Source: Deltaproteobacteria bacterium (GTDB lineage Bacteria; Myxococcota_A; Polyangia; Polyangiales; Polyangiaceae). From it: a stretch of DNA of 57,096 nt. A model generated the notes under the pieces. It ran no database searches. It was not told the origin of the DNA and saw nothing but the letters and a program-made list of their open reading frames with translations. The stretch spans positions 1 through 57,096 of the forward strand of contig QJWJ01000097.1 of assembly GCA_003235365.1 (NCBI GenBank), written 5' to 3'. Both the position numbers and the translations under genes were made by a program. Below are positions 1-9,577 of the stretch, in pieces; the first letter of the stretch is position 1, and each line of letters begins with the position of its first letter.

Positions 1-129
1 CAAGCTCATGACGATTGCCGTCTCCATCTTGGTCGTGACGGCCAAGGCGGAGCAGATGCCGAGCACCTGCAGGGCGATCGGGTTGTTCTTGACCAACGGG
101 TCTAACAGGATCTCTTTGGACTTGCTCAT
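1..129 (-). CDS. nqrD: Na+-translocating NADH:quinone reductase subunit D (N-terminal fragment)
   Basis: Only the first 43 codons lie in the window; the gene runs off the left edge. The translation starts [18 protein letters not shown] and continues into a hydrophobic helix, which matches the N-terminus of NqrD/RnfD-type membrane subunits. In Na+-NQR this subunit sits in the inner membrane and, with NqrE, helps hold an iron centre in the electron path. Its ATG overlaps the nqrC stop as ATGA, so it is translationally coupled to nqrC. Order nqrA-B-C-D is the usual one, which makes the assignment firm despite truncation. Confidence 0.9.
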   Translation of the reverse strand, partial: MSKSKEILLDPLVKNNPIALQVLGICSALAVTTKMETAIVMSL

Positions 130-908
130 TGAATCCCCGCTTCCTTGCGATAGTTCTTCAGGAATGGGCCAAAGCCATCGTCACCCAGCCAAAACTGAAC
201 CAGGTGCGTCACGCCGCGGCTGGTGATCGTCGCGCCAGATAGGCCGTCCACGTGGAAGGGGTCGTGCTCGACGTCTCCGGCCTGTCCCTTCTTGACGGCG
301 ATCTTCGGCTCCCAACTGTCGTCGTATGCCTTGCGGCCGGGCCACAACGCCGTCCAGCTCGGATTCTCGACTTCACCGCCGAGACCGGGGGTTTCGCCGT
401 GCTCGTAGAAGGTGATGCCTTTGATCGTGCGGCTGTCCTTGTCGAGGGCCAAGAAGCCGTACAGGGTCGACCACAAGCCCTTGCCTTCGATGGGAATGAT
501 CAGCGCCTCGACCGAGCTGCCCTTCATGACCTTGTAGACGAGAGCGTTGTTGGGCAAGCGGGCGACCTTGGCGGCGTTCTCCGGGGCCTCGACGCTTCGA
601 GCCGGATCGCCCTTGGCCTGGCGCTGGTCGAAGGTGGTTGCGTCGATGTCCGTCGCGACCTCACCAGACTTCAGGTTGATGACGACGGCCTGGATGTTGG
701 CCTTGAAGCGCTCTCGGATTTCGGCGGCACTGAGCTTCTCGCCGGGCTCTTCCAAGCCGGCGACGCTCAGCACTTTGCTTTGGCGATCGAGAACCTTGTT
801 CTCTTCCTGCCTGTCCTTGAGGAGTACGGCGGCGCTCGACACGAAGATCGAACAGACGACGCAGACCGCCGCCGCGAACATCACGATGTAGCGAACACTA
901 TGCTGCAC
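126..908 (-). CDS. nqrC: Na+-translocating NADH:quinone reductase subunit C (FMN-carrying)
   Basis: A 260-residue protein with one N-terminal transmembrane segment (about residues 7-30) and a periplasmic FMN-binding domain. The covalent flavinylation motif DGLSGAT is at about 221-227, so Thr227 should carry FMN through a phosphoester bond added by ApbE (family knowledge; no apbE is in this window). The product accepts electrons within the Na+-NQR complex. The start overlaps the nqrB stop by 11 bases and the stop overlaps nqrD by 4, so it is one tightly packed operon. Length agrees with family members of about 255-265 residues. Confidence 0.95.
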   Translation of the reverse strand: MQHSVRYIVMFAAAVCVVCSIFVSSAAVLLKDRQEENKVLDRQSKVLSVAGLEEPGEKLSAAEIRERFKANIQAVVINLKSGEVATDIDATTFDQRQAKGDPARSVEAPENAAKVARLPNNALVYKVMKGSSVEALIIPIEGKGLWSTLYGFLALDKDSRTIKGITFYEHGETPGLGGEVENPSWTALWPGRKAYDDSWEPKIAVKKGQAGDVEHDPFHVDGLSGATITSRGVTHLVQFWLGDDGFGPFLKNYRKEAGIQ

Positions 909-2109
909 GGGCCAGCCTCCGTTTGATGTTGCCCTGAACCACGAAATGGTCGATCAGCGGCGCGAACATGTTCATGAACAAGATGGCGAGCATCATGCCC
1001 TCCGGGTAGGCCGGGTTCACTACCCGAACCAGCACGACCATGACGCCGATGCCCATTCCGTAGAGCCATTTACCGACGTCGGTGAAAGCCGACGACACCG
1101 GGTCGGTCGCCATGAAGACCATACCGAAGGCCCAGCCTCCGAGCACGACGTGCCACTCGAACGGCACCGCGAACATCGAGTTGGTGTCGGAGCCCACGTA
1201 GTTGAGCAGAATCGACATCACGAAGGTGCCCGCGCTCACACCCGCCATCGTCCGCCACGAAGCGACCCCCGTGAGGATCAACAGCGCGGCTCCGATGAGA
1301 CAGGCCAACGTCGAGGTCTCGCCCATCGAACCCGGGACGAAGCCGAGGAATGCGTTCCACCAGTCGGCATCACCCAGCGCGCCGTGTTGCGCCGCTGCCT
1401 GGGCGAGCCAGGTGGCGCCGGTGAATCCGTCGACGCCGGTGAAGTTTGCGGCAATCCACGGGGAATCGCCGCTCATCGCGGCCGGGTACGCGAAGAACAG
1501 AAACGCGCGTGCGGTGAGCGCCGGGTTGAGGAAGTTCATGCCCACGCCGCCGAACACCTCTTTTCCGAACAGCACGCCGAACGAGATGCCCAACGCGACC
1601 TGCCAGAGCGGAATCGTGGCAGGGAGCGTCAGCGGAAGCAGAGCGCTGGTGACCAGGAAGCCTTCGCTGACTTCGTGCTTACGGATCACGGCGAAGGCGA
1701 CTTCGACGTGGCCACCGATGACCAGTGTGACGATGTAGACGGGCAGGAAGTACATTGCCCCGTGCAACACGTTGGCGACCCAATTGGTCGGGTCGTTGGC
1801 GGGAAGGCCCAGAGCCAAGAACAGGTCGGTTTGCCAACTGTCCAATGGCGTTGCGCCTGCGGCAATGGCCGTGTGGGCTTGGAAGCCCGTGTTGGCCATG
1901 GCCATCAGCATGCACGGCAGCAGGGCGATCACGACCATGAACATCAAACGCTTCTGTTCGATGCCGTCACGCACGTGAGAGGCTGTGTTCGTCACCTCCC
2001 CCGGCGTGTAGAGAATCGTGTCGGTCGCTTCGTAGATCGGATACAGCTTCTCGAACTTGCCGCCCTTTTCGAACAGCGGTTTGAGCGCGTCCAACTGCTT
2101 GCGGAACAT
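898..2109 (-). CDS. nqrB: Na+-translocating NADH:quinone reductase subunit B
   Basis: A 403-residue polytopic membrane subunit. It has many hydrophobic helices (for example around 55-72, 118-134, 160-185, 195-212 and the C-terminal third) and the flavinylation motif GFTGAT at 228-233. Thr233 is the predicted site of covalent FMN. NqrB also forms the ubiquinone and Na+ path in the complex (established for the family). Its ATG shares one base with the nqrA stop (TGATG), so translation should be coupled. Full length; no missing motif was seen. Confidence 0.95.
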   Translation of the reverse strand: MFRKQLDALKPLFEKGGKFEKLYPIYEATDTILYTPGEVTNTASHVRDGIEQKRLMFMVVIALLPCMLMAMANTGFQAHTAIAAGATPLDSWQTDLFLALGLPANDPTNWVANVLHGAMYFLPVYIVTLVIGGHVEVAFAVIRKHEVSEGFLVTSALLPLTLPATIPLWQVALGISFGVLFGKEVFGGVGMNFLNPALTARAFLFFAYPAAMSGDSPWIAANFTGVDGFTGATWLAQAAAQHGALGDADWWNAFLGFVPGSMGETSTLACLIGAALLILTGVASWRTMAGVSAGTFVMSILLNYVGSDTNSMFAVPFEWHVVLGGWAFGMVFMATDPVSSAFTDVGKWLYGMGIGVMVVLVRVVNPAYPEGMMLAILFMNMFAPLIDHFVVQGNIKRRLARAA

Positions 2110-3491
2110 CAGCCTTCCTCCCGAATGGTTTGGAGGTTCTTTCTAAGGATCAAACCGTAGTTGGTCTTGCCCGGGCAGACGAACGTGCACAGCGCCAGGT
2201 CTTCTTCGTCCAGCTCGAGCGCGCCGAGTTTCTCGGCTTGTTCCAGGTCGCCTACCGACAGCGAGCGCAACAGGAACGTCGGCAGGATGTCCATCGGCAT
2301 GACCTTCTCGTAGACGCCGATCGGCACCATGGCGCGCGGCGAGCCGTTCGTGCTCGTCGTGAAATCGAACTTCTTTCCGCCAAACAGCTTCGAAATGAAG
2401 ATCGGCAGCACCGAGAACATGTTCGCGCCCGGCCTGAGCCACCCGATCAATTCGCGGTCGCGTCCTTCGCGCAGCGCGCTGACCTGCGTGTGGTAGCGGC
2501 CGAGGTAGCCGAAGGCGACGCCCATGGCCTTCTTGCCGCTGAGGACCGAACCGCTGACGACGCGGACTGCATCGCCCTGTTCGTCGAATTCGTTCTCGAC
2601 GATGTCGTCGATCATCGCGCCGAGGCGCGCCTTGACCAAGCGCGGCTGCTTGACTACCGGTCCGGCGACGGCAACGACGCGCGACGTGTCGAGATTGCCG
2701 CTTTGACACAGCTTGGCGATGGCGATCACGTCCTGATAGCCGATGTGCCAAACCACGCGTTCCCGATTGACGGGGTACAGCAGGTGGATGTGAAGACCCA
2801 CGTTGCCCGACGGATGAGGCCCTTCGAACTCCTCGACCTGGACCTTCGCAGCTCCGGTGTCGATCTGAGCGCCGGCTCGCTTGCACAAGTACGTGGTTCC
2901 CGCGCTGAGCTTGCTGACCAGCTCCAACCCGAGCGCGAACGCTTCTTTTTCTTCCGCAATGACGGCAGCCGGGTCGGCGGCCAGCGGATTGGTGTCGATG
3001 GCCGTCACGAACAGCGCTTTCGGCGTCGAACCGGGCTTGGGCACCGTGCTGTAGGGTCGCTCCCGCAGCGCCGTCCACATGCCGGACTCGACCAACAGGG
3101 CTTCGAGTTCTTCGCGCTCGAGGGCTTGCGGCTTCTTTGCGCTGAAAGCGTCGAACTTCTGCAGGTCTTCAGGGCGCGGACTGCCCGCCTGCTCGTGTTC
3201 GTTGAGGTGGATGACGATCGATTGCAGAGCGCGGCGCGCGCCGCGATGAATACCAATCACCCGTCCGGCGCCGGGCGACGTGAAGCGCACGCCATCGGTC
3301 TTGCGGTCTTCGAAGAGGAGCTGGCCCCGCTTGACGGTGTCGCCTTCGACGACCGCCATGCGCGGCTTCATCCCGGGAAAGTCGTCGGCGGTGATCGCAA
3401 CTCGCGTGATCTTGGGCGTGCTCAGCACCTTTTGCTGCGGCGCGCCAGTGATCGGCAAGTCCAAGCCTTTTCTGATCCTGTGTATGGCCAT
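2109..3491 (-). CDS. nqrA: Na+-translocating NADH:quinone reductase subunit A
   Basis: A 460-residue protein beginning [16 protein letters not shown], typical of NqrA, the cytoplasmic-side, biotinyl-lipoyl-fold-containing subunit of Na+-NQR. The next residues (about 30-80, with [19 protein letters not shown]) match the barrel-sandwich-like N-terminal domain. It is the first gene of the visible nqrABCD run, so the operon promoter should lie in 3492-3992. Only a weak GA-rich ribosome-binding site precedes the ATG. Na+-NQR couples NADH oxidation to Na+ export, which hints at a saline or Na+-cycling lifestyle (inference). Confidence 0.95.
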   Translation of the reverse strand: MAIHRIRKGLDLPITGAPQQKVLSTPKITRVAITADDFPGMKPRMAVVEGDTVKRGQLLFEDRKTDGVRFTSPGAGRVIGIHRGARRALQSIVIHLNEHEQAGSPRPEDLQKFDAFSAKKPQALEREELEALLVESGMWTALRERPYSTVPKPGSTPKALFVTAIDTNPLAADPAAVIAEEKEAFALGLELVSKLSAGTTYLCKRAGAQIDTGAAKVQVEEFEGPHPSGNVGLHIHLLYPVNRERVVWHIGYQDVIAIAKLCQSGNLDTSRVVAVAGPVVKQPRLVKARLGAMIDDIVENEFDEQGDAVRVVSGSVLSGKKAMGVAFGYLGRYHTQVSALREGRDRELIGWLRPGANMFSVLPIFISKLFGGKKFDFTTSTNGSPRAMVPIGVYEKVMPMDILPTFLLRSLSVGDLEQAEKLGALELDEEDLALCTFVCPGKTNYGLILRKNLQTIREEG

Positions 3492-3992
3492 CGAGTTCTC
3501 GTTGTGTGCTCGACCGTGGTGCGTCTCCGAGCGAGAGGAAAACCTCTGCAGAGCGCGTCACCTTGTGATTTCTCGTCGTCCGTCTGTGTCGCGTCCGGTC
3601 TCGAACGGCGAAGCCGAAACGCTCACGGTGGCCGCTCACATATTCCAAACCCGGAGTTTTTTCCGCCCAAAAATCTCCAGCGTTCCGATCCCATCGGGCT
3701 CGCGACCGACCGCGTCGACAGGGTCCGATCACCTGGCCGAACATCGACCCATCTCGGCGAGCCTGCGGCGCGCTTTCTGCGAGGCGGCTTCACTCGCTTT
3801 ACGACTGCTGCGAACAATTTCGAAGTGGTTGAAGTATTTGGAGATCCGAACCCATCCAGGATGGTCTGCTCGGCTGAAGACGCGGATCGGTAAATGGCTC
3901 GAAAGTGGTTTTTCGGAGCTGGTTGCGCTCGCGCCGAACCGGACCGGGCGCTATGTCATCCGTGTTCTGTATTGCGTCGGGTTTTCGGGAAG
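3492..3992. other. Intergenic region between divergent nqrA and a lipoprotein gene
   Basis: About 500 bases without a convincing gene. It must hold the nqr promoter (minus strand) and a promoter for the plus-strand lipoprotein operon. An A/T-rich patch at about 3655-3675 stands out from the GC-rich surroundings. No clear -35/-10 pair, riboswitch or strong hairpin was recognised. Open frames through it are Arg-rich and look like GC-driven artefacts. Confidence 0.5.
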
Positions 3993-4931
3993 ATGTGGGT
4001 TGATCGCGTCGGTTCTATAGGGTTGTGCGTACTGCTGCCGTGGTGCGTGGCTTGCGGTTCCGAGCCAGGAGTGAAGAGCGACGCGGCGTCGCAGGACGAC
4101 CTCGACGCGAGCCGAGACAAGCCGGACCGCAAGAACGAACCGGTCGCGCCCCAGCCCGAACCGGAGCCCGAATGTGAGGTTCCGCAATTCACCGACGACA
4201 GTGAGGCGCAAGCGTTCGAGGAGCTTCGCGGCTCAGTCGTCGACGACGCGGGGAAGGCCGTCGCCGGCATCACCGCCCAGACCTGTGGAACGAACCTCTG
4301 TCTCCAGGGAGAGACCGACGATACCGGGTACGTCTTGCACCAGCGAGCGATCGCGTTGCGCAGACCGGCGTTCAAGTACGGTGATGGCTTGCGTTACGCG
4401 CAGTTCGCATTCCTGCTGCCTGACCAACCCGTCATCGACGTTGGCGAGCAAACGACGGTGCCCCTGCTGACCGGCAAGGGCGGCGACCGACTGGAGGTCG
4501 GGGCGGAGATGACGTCGCGCGGGGTGACACTGAGTATCGCGGCCGATGCGCAGCTCTCACTGAACCTCCTCGACTTCCCGGACGAGGCCGACCACGTGTT
4601 CACCGCGTATGAGATGCCTCGAGCGGTGTGGCCCGATGCCGTTGCGGACCAGTACGACCTCGAGCGGGTCGTCGCCCTCGGGCCGCTGAAGACGGAGATC
4701 TGCCCTCCGGCCGAAGTGCGGCTGCCCAACTCGGAGGGTTGGGAACCCGACACGGAGGTGGAGATCCTGCTGCACGTAACCGATGTCGCCCATCACTGGG
4801 CTCTGTACGGAGAGTGGGGTCAGGTGGCCGATGCCGTCGTCAGCGAGGACGGGGCGGAGGTGGTCACGATCGACGGGACTGGCGTTGGGCAGTTGGGGGT
4901 GATTGGTCTGCGGCGGAGTTCGGGCCGGTGA
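3993..4931 (+). CDS. Putative lipoprotein with a carboxypeptidase-regulatory-like segment
   Basis: A 312-residue exported protein of unknown function. The chosen ATG gives a short hydrophobic signal ending in a Cys at residue 21 (CVAC-G), a plausible lipobox; upstream in-frame codons add an untypical leader. An acidic, Pro/Glu-rich linker (about 24-65) follows, then a segment around 72-110 (VVDDAGKAVAGITAQTC) resembling transthyretin/carboxypeptidase regulatory-like beta folds. The rest looks beta-rich and has no family I recognise. The stop overlaps the GTG of the next gene (GTGA), so it heads a coupled set of exported proteins. Confidence 0.75.
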   Translation: MWVDRVGSIGLCVLLPWCVACGSEPGVKSDAASQDDLDASRDKPDRKNEPVAPQPEPEPECEVPQFTDDSEAQAFEELRGSVVDDAGKAVAGITAQTCGTNLCLQGETDDTGYVLHQRAIALRRPAFKYGDGLRYAQFAFLLPDQPVIDVGEQTTVPLLTGKGGDRLEVGAEMTSRGVTLSIAADAQLSLNLLDFPDEADHVFTAYEMPRAVWPDAVADQYDLERVVALGPLKTEICPPAEVRLPNSEGWEPDTEVEILLHVTDVAHHWALYGEWGQVADAVVSEDGAEVVTIDGTGVGQLGVIGLRRSSGR

Positions 4932-5596
4932 CCGGTCTGCGACCCAGGCCTGTTGCGTTCGGCCTGGTGGTCGCGGTCTGTTCGGCCTGCGGCTCTCGTT
5001 CGTCTGACGACATACCTCCCGGGCTGCTCGAAGCGATCGCCAAGGGGGCCGTCGATGGCACTGGCGAATACCCCGAGGGGCCGTATGGGGGCGAGCTCGG
5101 CGATGTGGCGCCGAACGTTTGCGTCGAGGGTTGGCGTGATCCCAGTGCCGAGGCGTACGACGCTGACGCCATGGAGACAGTCTGCTTCGCCGATTTCTGG
5201 CACCCCGAGGCCACGTCTGCCTCGCTGCTTTTGGTGAACACGTCGGCGATCTGGTGTTTGGCGTGTCAAGCCGAGTATGGCGGCAGTGGTAGCCGCCCTT
5301 CGCTTTCTGCCGAGGCGAGCGCGCGGGCCGACCGGGGTCTCGAGTTGCTCGGTGTATTGTTTCAAGACAGCCAATTCGAACCCGCGGATTCGTCGGATGG
5401 TGTGACCTGGGCGAAGAGCTTCTCCGTGGATTTTCCTTTTGGCGTCGATGCGCCGTTCGCGATGGGCGCTTTCGCTGATCCGCAATTGCAGCCGTTCAAC
5501 ATGGTGCTGGACACCACGGACATGCGCATCGTACTGCGGGTCGAGGGCGATGAACCCGACACGCTATGGCCGGCGATCGACAGCTTGCTCCAGTGA
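4928..5596 (+). CDS. Thioredoxin-fold lipoprotein (redoxin/TlpA-like)
   Basis: A 222-residue protein starting at a GTG that overlaps the upstream stop. The signal peptide ends in a lipobox-like VCSAC with Cys21 as the lipidation site. A thioredoxin-like domain follows (about 60-222); LLVNTSAIWCLACQAEY contains the redox pair Cys110 and Cys113 in a CXXC (CLAC) after a beta strand, the expected place. Such proteins act as envelope thiol reductases or disulfide handlers. The stop overlaps a GTG of the DUF6029-like gene, linking the two. Partner and redox direction cannot be read from the sequence. Confidence 0.8.
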   Translation: MTGLRPRPVAFGLVVAVCSACGSRSSDDIPPGLLEAIAKGAVDGTGEYPEGPYGGELGDVAPNVCVEGWRDPSAEAYDADAMETVCFADFWHPEATSASLLLVNTSAIWCLACQAEYGGSGSRPSLSAEASARADRGLELLGVLFQDSQFEPADSSDGVTWAKSFSVDFPFGVDAPFAMGAFADPQLQPFNMVLDTTDMRIVLRVEGDEPDTLWPAIDSLLQ

Positions 5597-7602
5597 GAAG
5601 TCGCACTCGAGCGATGAGACTTGGAACGCACTGCCGGATCGTACCGCGCCGCGGGTTCAGTTGGGGACTTGCGCTGGGCGTATCGCTCGGAGCCGGAGCT
5701 GGCATCGCACAAACACCTCCGCGAGCACAGACACGAACCGATGAGGGCCCAACACCGATTCACGTTTCTGCCACCGACACGGCGACGGTCATCTACAACA
5801 CGGACAATCGCAATACCCAACGGGCTGACGTCGCCTCCGTCACGGATGACGGTTGGGGCGCAGCAAGCAACCGGGCCGATTTGCGCGCCGGCTGGGGACA
5901 GTGGGAGTTGGGTCTCACCTTGGACAGCGTCTGGTTCTACGTGTCACCGACGCCGAGCGACGTCGGGCTGCGATTGCTCGCCCTCGAGCACGGGGGGCGT
6001 CTTCCACAGCGGTACGACGAACGAGACGCAGCTTTTTTCGTATCGAAGACGCAGCAGGCCGTCGATGAGCTGAGTGATCGCTTCGTCAGTTGGAACTACC
6101 CTGCCAAGTATTCGCTGACGTATCGATCGCCCGAGCTGGAGGTCGCTCTCGGCGACTTCTACGCGCAGTTCGGCCGCGGGCTGGTGTTGAGTGCTCGCAA
6201 ACAAAACGAGGTGGCTGCTGACCAAACGATCCGCGGCATTCGAGCGACGGGCAGACTGCGCCACGATGGTCTGCGGGTGAACGCCACTGGTTTGTACGGA
6301 ATGCCCAATCCCTTGCGGATCGACACTACCAGCGGTCGCGTGCTGACCAGTACTGCCCAAAGTCGTGGGGCGCTGGCGACGATCGCCGACGCGGGGATGC
6401 CCACTGCCGTCAGTTCTGTCTGGGACGACGAACCGCGTCCCAATTTCGCACCCGATACGTTGTACGGCGCCGAACTCGAAGGTCGCAGCAGAAGTTTCGC
6501 GTTGTCATTGGCGGGGACCCGTCTCGAGCGGGGGTGCGTGAGCACAGCTGCGGGGTGCCTGCCGTTGTCTTCTGATCTGGTTCGTTCAGCATCGACCATC
6601 GACACCTTCGGGGCGAGCGCCGGCCTACCTGATCTGTGGGGCTACGGCGCCTTCTACGTCGAGTATGCCCATCAGGTGCTGTCTGATTTTCGCTCGTCGG
6701 TAGTCAACGATCAGCAGCGAACGGTGAGTGGTGACGCTTGGTACGGCAGTCTCAACCTCTACGAAGAGCCGGTCGCGCTGACTGTCGAAGCCAAACACTA
6801 TCGCCGCTTTTACCCACTGCGCGCGAACGTCGACGTCGGTCACGCTCGGGAGTTCTCGTCAGCTCAGTTCAGCAATGCCCCGACGACGATGCCGGTGTGG
6901 AACGACACCGAGTTCGAAGGGTTCAACACCTGCGTTACCGGTGGTCGTGCCAAGGTCGACGTTCGAGTCGAGCGTGGCGTCGACGTGTTCGCTTGGCTCG
7001 GGCGCTTCCACACCTGGGCAGAAAGCGTCGCCGCGGCAACCTGCGACGTGTCTGACGAGAACGTCAATCGCGTTTGGGACCTGGCCCAGGGGACGCAGCT
7101 GACCAGTGACGATCGCCAGACTCATGGAGAGCTGAGCTTCGGCCTGCGCTTCGACTCGACGGAGCGCCAAGTGACGGACGCGGAGGGTCAGGCGACGAAC
7201 GTGTTTTATCGAGAGGTTTATCTGCGCCACGATTGGGTCTTCGGGCTGTCCGGCGGCAATGCGTTGCAGTTCCAAGGCTGGCACCGGCGTCGCCGACAAA
7301 CGCTCGGCGGGCCCGAACATCCGTGGTGGTCGGGGATTACGACGACGGGGTTTCAGTGGGGCCCTCGGGTGAACCTGGCGCTGGGCCTCGAGTACGACCA
7401 AAATCCGGCCTTTCCGGACACCTACGTCAATGGTCAAGTCCGCTACGAGTTACCACCGGGGTTGGTCTCCTGGCTCACCGGACCCAGCAGCGTGACCGCC
7501 TTCGCCGGTCAGCGACAGGGTGGTCTGCGCTGCGTTGCGGGGATCTGCCGAGTGTTCCCGCCGTTCGAAGGGGTTCGCGCCGAGTTCACCGGGTCGTTCT
7601 GA
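5593..7602 (+). CDS. DUF6029-like exported protein
   Basis: About 669 residues with an N-terminal signal peptide (hydrophobic core GLALGVSLGAGAGIAQ). The body is beta-rich, with many alternating aromatic strands. The conserved-looking segment ALGDFYAQFGRGLVLSARK around residues 195-215 matches my memory of the DUF6029 family, often beside a thioredoxin-fold lipoprotein. A GTG at 5593 overlaps the previous stop (GTGA); an ATG at 5614 is the alternative. The last residues (VRAEFTGSF) end in Phe, as in many outer-membrane barrels, so an outer-membrane location is plausible but unproven. Confidence 0.75.
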   Translation: MRSRTRAMRLGTHCRIVPRRGFSWGLALGVSLGAGAGIAQTPPRAQTRTDEGPTPIHVSATDTATVIYNTDNRNTQRADVASVTDDGWGAASNRADLRAGWGQWELGLTLDSVWFYVSPTPSDVGLRLLALEHGGRLPQRYDERDAAFFVSKTQQAVDELSDRFVSWNYPAKYSLTYRSPELEVALGDFYAQFGRGLVLSARKQNEVAADQTIRGIRATGRLRHDGLRVNATGLYGMPNPLRIDTTSGRVLTSTAQSRGALATIADAGMPTAVSSVWDDEPRPNFAPDTLYGAELEGRSRSFALSLAGTRLERGCVSTAAGCLPLSSDLVRSASTIDTFGASAGLPDLWGYGAFYVEYAHQVLSDFRSSVVNDQQRTVSGDAWYGSLNLYEEPVALTVEAKHYRRFYPLRANVDVGHAREFSSAQFSNAPTTMPVWNDTEFEGFNTCVTGGRAKVDVRVERGVDVFAWLGRFHTWAESVAAATCDVSDENVNRVWDLAQGTQLTSDDRQTHGELSFGLRFDSTERQVTDAEGQATNVFYREVYLRHDWVFGLSGGNALQFQGWHRRRRQTLGGPEHPWWSGITTTGFQWGPRVNLALGLEYDQNPAFPDTYVNGQVRYELPPGLVSWLTGPSSVTAFAGQRQGGLRCVAGICRVFPPFEGVRAEFTGSF

Positions 7603-7689
7603 GCGTGGCAACAGATCGAACTTCCAGGGTAGCCGTGGATCGTTTCGCCCGGCTTTGACGCGCTTGCCGCGCGGCGCTATCACCTGCCG

Positions 7690-8016
7690 ATGTCCTACCA
7701 GGAGCTCGTGATGCGGGCGCAATCCGTCGCTGCGTTGCTCGGCGCGCAAGAACGCACGGACGCTGAACGTGTCCTGAGTCTCGCTGCGAGCGCCTCCTTC
7801 GACGAGCACGCGCAGCAGGCAATCGACGCGGATGTGAATCTGATGCTGCGGAGGGAGCTCGGGCGTCTGGTGGAGTTGTTGTCGCGACGCGGAGCGAAAG
7901 CCGTCCCGATTGCAACCTTGGGGCGGGCGCTGCTGGCGGAGCTCGCTGGCGACTCGAAAGCGGCAGCGCAGCTGCGTCGTGAGTGCGACGTGAACCTGTC
8001 CATGTTCGGGTTCTGA
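7690..8016 (+). CDS. Small hypothetical protein
   Basis: A 108-residue soluble, helical protein with no family I recognise. Acidic and basic residues are balanced, Leu/Ala are frequent and no signal peptide or Cys cluster is present except one late Cys. The ATG at 7690 is the only good start. It follows the DUF6029-like gene by 87 bases and may be transcribed with it. The composition looks like real coding sequence, and no better gene competes here. Confidence 0.6.
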   Translation: MSYQELVMRAQSVAALLGAQERTDAERVLSLAASASFDEHAQQAIDADVNLMLRRELGRLVELLSRRGAKAVPIATLGRALLAELAGDSKAAAQLRRECDVNLSMFGF

Positions 8017-8179
8017 AGCGGTCGCCGTGCCCGCAACTCGACGCGCTCTGTGATCGCCGTAATTTTCCGACTGCGACCATGCCGCCGTTTCCAGTTGAGC
8101 CAGCGGCCGCACCCGGTTCATTCTGTGTCGGTCGTGTGCCTGTTTGTCACCGCTTCCGTGACCGCATCACTGAACCCCG

Positions 8180-9499
8180 ATGATTACCCGAGACGATCTC
8201 CTTCACAGCGATGTTCCGTTCACCACTGCCGCGGCGCGGTGCTCGATGCCCGCGGCCAGCGTTGCACCTGGGTTGAGCGCCGTGTCGTCGCGCGCGCCCG
8301 ATGCCGGCGGTCGTGCTCAGAGCTGTTGCTTGCGGCGCGCCATCCCGTTGATCGCGCTGCTCCCTGTCCTGGTCGCGTGTGGCAACGGGGAATCGGGTGA
8401 GACGACGACTGATGATGGCGCCGACCCGGTGGTTCCCAGTTCCGAGTCATCGGCGATGTCACCCAGTGGCAGCTCGCCGTCTGCCTCGAATCCCCAGTCT
8501 TCAACGGGCAAGCCCGGCGATTCGGCGCCGACACCTTCCGGACCCAGCGCGGAAGCGACGTCGCCGTCGAGCTCCGAGCCGTCCTCTTCAGGGGCTCCGA
8601 CGGGGAGACCAACACCTTCCGGGTCGACGAGTGGCGATCCATCCGGGCCTACGGGGCCGGCGGCGACCGGCGAACCCGACGGCGCTGGCGGTGCGGGCGG
8701 CACCGGTTCGGGCGGCAACGACGAGGGCGGCGGGGGTGCCGGCGGTGAGGCAGGGGGCACGGGTGGCGAACCCGGCGGTGACGGAAGCGGCGGCTCGACC
8801 GGCGCTCCCGGTGGCGAGGATTTGCCGGTGTTCAGTTTCTTCGTCACCAGCTACGCGGCGATTGAACGACTCAGCGGCAGCCCCGACGGGTTTGGAGGTG
8901 ACTTGCGCTATGGGCAGGCCGATGGTTTGAGTGGCGCGGATCAGATCTGTGAAGAGATTGCCGAAGCATCGATGCCCGGCAGTGCCGCGAAACAGTGGCG
9001 GGCTTTCCTGAGCGTGGCCAATGGTCCCGATGGAGAACAGGTCGACGCCATCGATCGGATCGGCGATGGTCCTTGGTACGATCGTCTGGGGCGAGTCGTT
9101 GGCAACTCGGTCGATGACCTGCTGCACGAGCGGCCGATGGCTGACTCCGAAATCGCCAACGACCTGCCAAACGAAGATGGCGTTCCGAATCACGCACCCG
9201 ATGGGGAGCTCGTCGACAACCACCACGTACTCACCGGCTCGGACGCGCAAGGTCGGCTGTACGGCGCCAACAGCACGTGCGCTGACTGGACCAGCACCGA
9301 GAAATCCGCCGATGGCCGGCCGCGCGTGGGTTTCTCGTGGCCCGCGGGTGGCCGGCAAAATTGGATCAGCGGTCAGGACGAAGGCGGTTGCCTCAAAGGG
9401 ATCGAGCTCGGGCAGACCGGCGGCTCGGATCCCAACGTCGGTACCGTGGGTTCGGGTGGGGGGTATGGCGGCTTCTATTGTTTCGCCTTGACTCCTTGA
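8180..9499 (+). CDS. Lipoprotein with low-complexity linker and lectin-like C-terminal domain
   Basis: An exported protein with a lipobox (VLVAC-G) near residue 68 of the longest frame. A Ser/Pro/Thr- then Gly-rich linker of about 150 residues follows, typical of myxobacterial surface lipoproteins. The C-terminal domain (about 220-439) has GLSGADQICEEIA, NWISGQDEGGCL and a terminal GGYGGFYCFAL, which resembles DUF1554/collagen-like C-type-lectin folds with Cys pairs. The start is uncertain: ATG 8180 or 8246 give a long leader, whereas TTG 8330 gives a near-perfect signal (RRAIPLIALLPVLVAC). Probably cell-surface anchored; ligand unknown. Confidence 0.75.
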   Translation: MITRDDLLHSDVPFTTAAARCSMPAASVAPGLSAVSSRAPDAGGRAQSCCLRRAIPLIALLPVLVACGNGESGETTTDDGADPVVPSSESSAMSPSGSSPSASNPQSSTGKPGDSAPTPSGPSAEATSPSSSEPSSSGAPTGRPTPSGSTSGDPSGPTGPAATGEPDGAGGAGGTGSGGNDEGGGGAGGEAGGTGGEPGGDGSGGSTGAPGGEDLPVFSFFVTSYAAIERLSGSPDGFGGDLRYGQADGLSGADQICEEIAEASMPGSAAKQWRAFLSVANGPDGEQVDAIDRIGDGPWYDRLGRVVGNSVDDLLHERPMADSEIANDLPNEDGVPNHAPDGELVDNHHVLTGSDAQGRLYGANSTCADWTSTEKSADGRPRVGFSWPAGGRQNWISGQDEGGCLKGIELGQTGGSDPNVGTVGSGGGYGGFYCFALTP

Positions 9500-9577
9500 C
9501 CAGAGGGGGCGCTTCGATGGCTGGTTTCCCTCGCCCGGCGTGGCGATTTTCGGCAGCTCGTTCAATATGCGGAGTCG

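Noticed and set aside
946..2160. 404-codon plus-strand frame opposite nqrB
   Set aside because: His/Arg/Gln-rich shadow of nqrB without domain resemblance.
2130..3893. Long plus-strand open frame (587 codons) opposite nqrA
   Set aside because: Arg/Asp/Gln-rich composition, no family match, and lies antisense to a clear nqrA gene; typical GC-driven shadow.
8420..8830. Repetitive GGC/ACC-rich tract that could look like a tandem repeat element
   Set aside because: It encodes the low-complexity linker of the lipoprotein in frame; irregular units, no DNA-level repeat.
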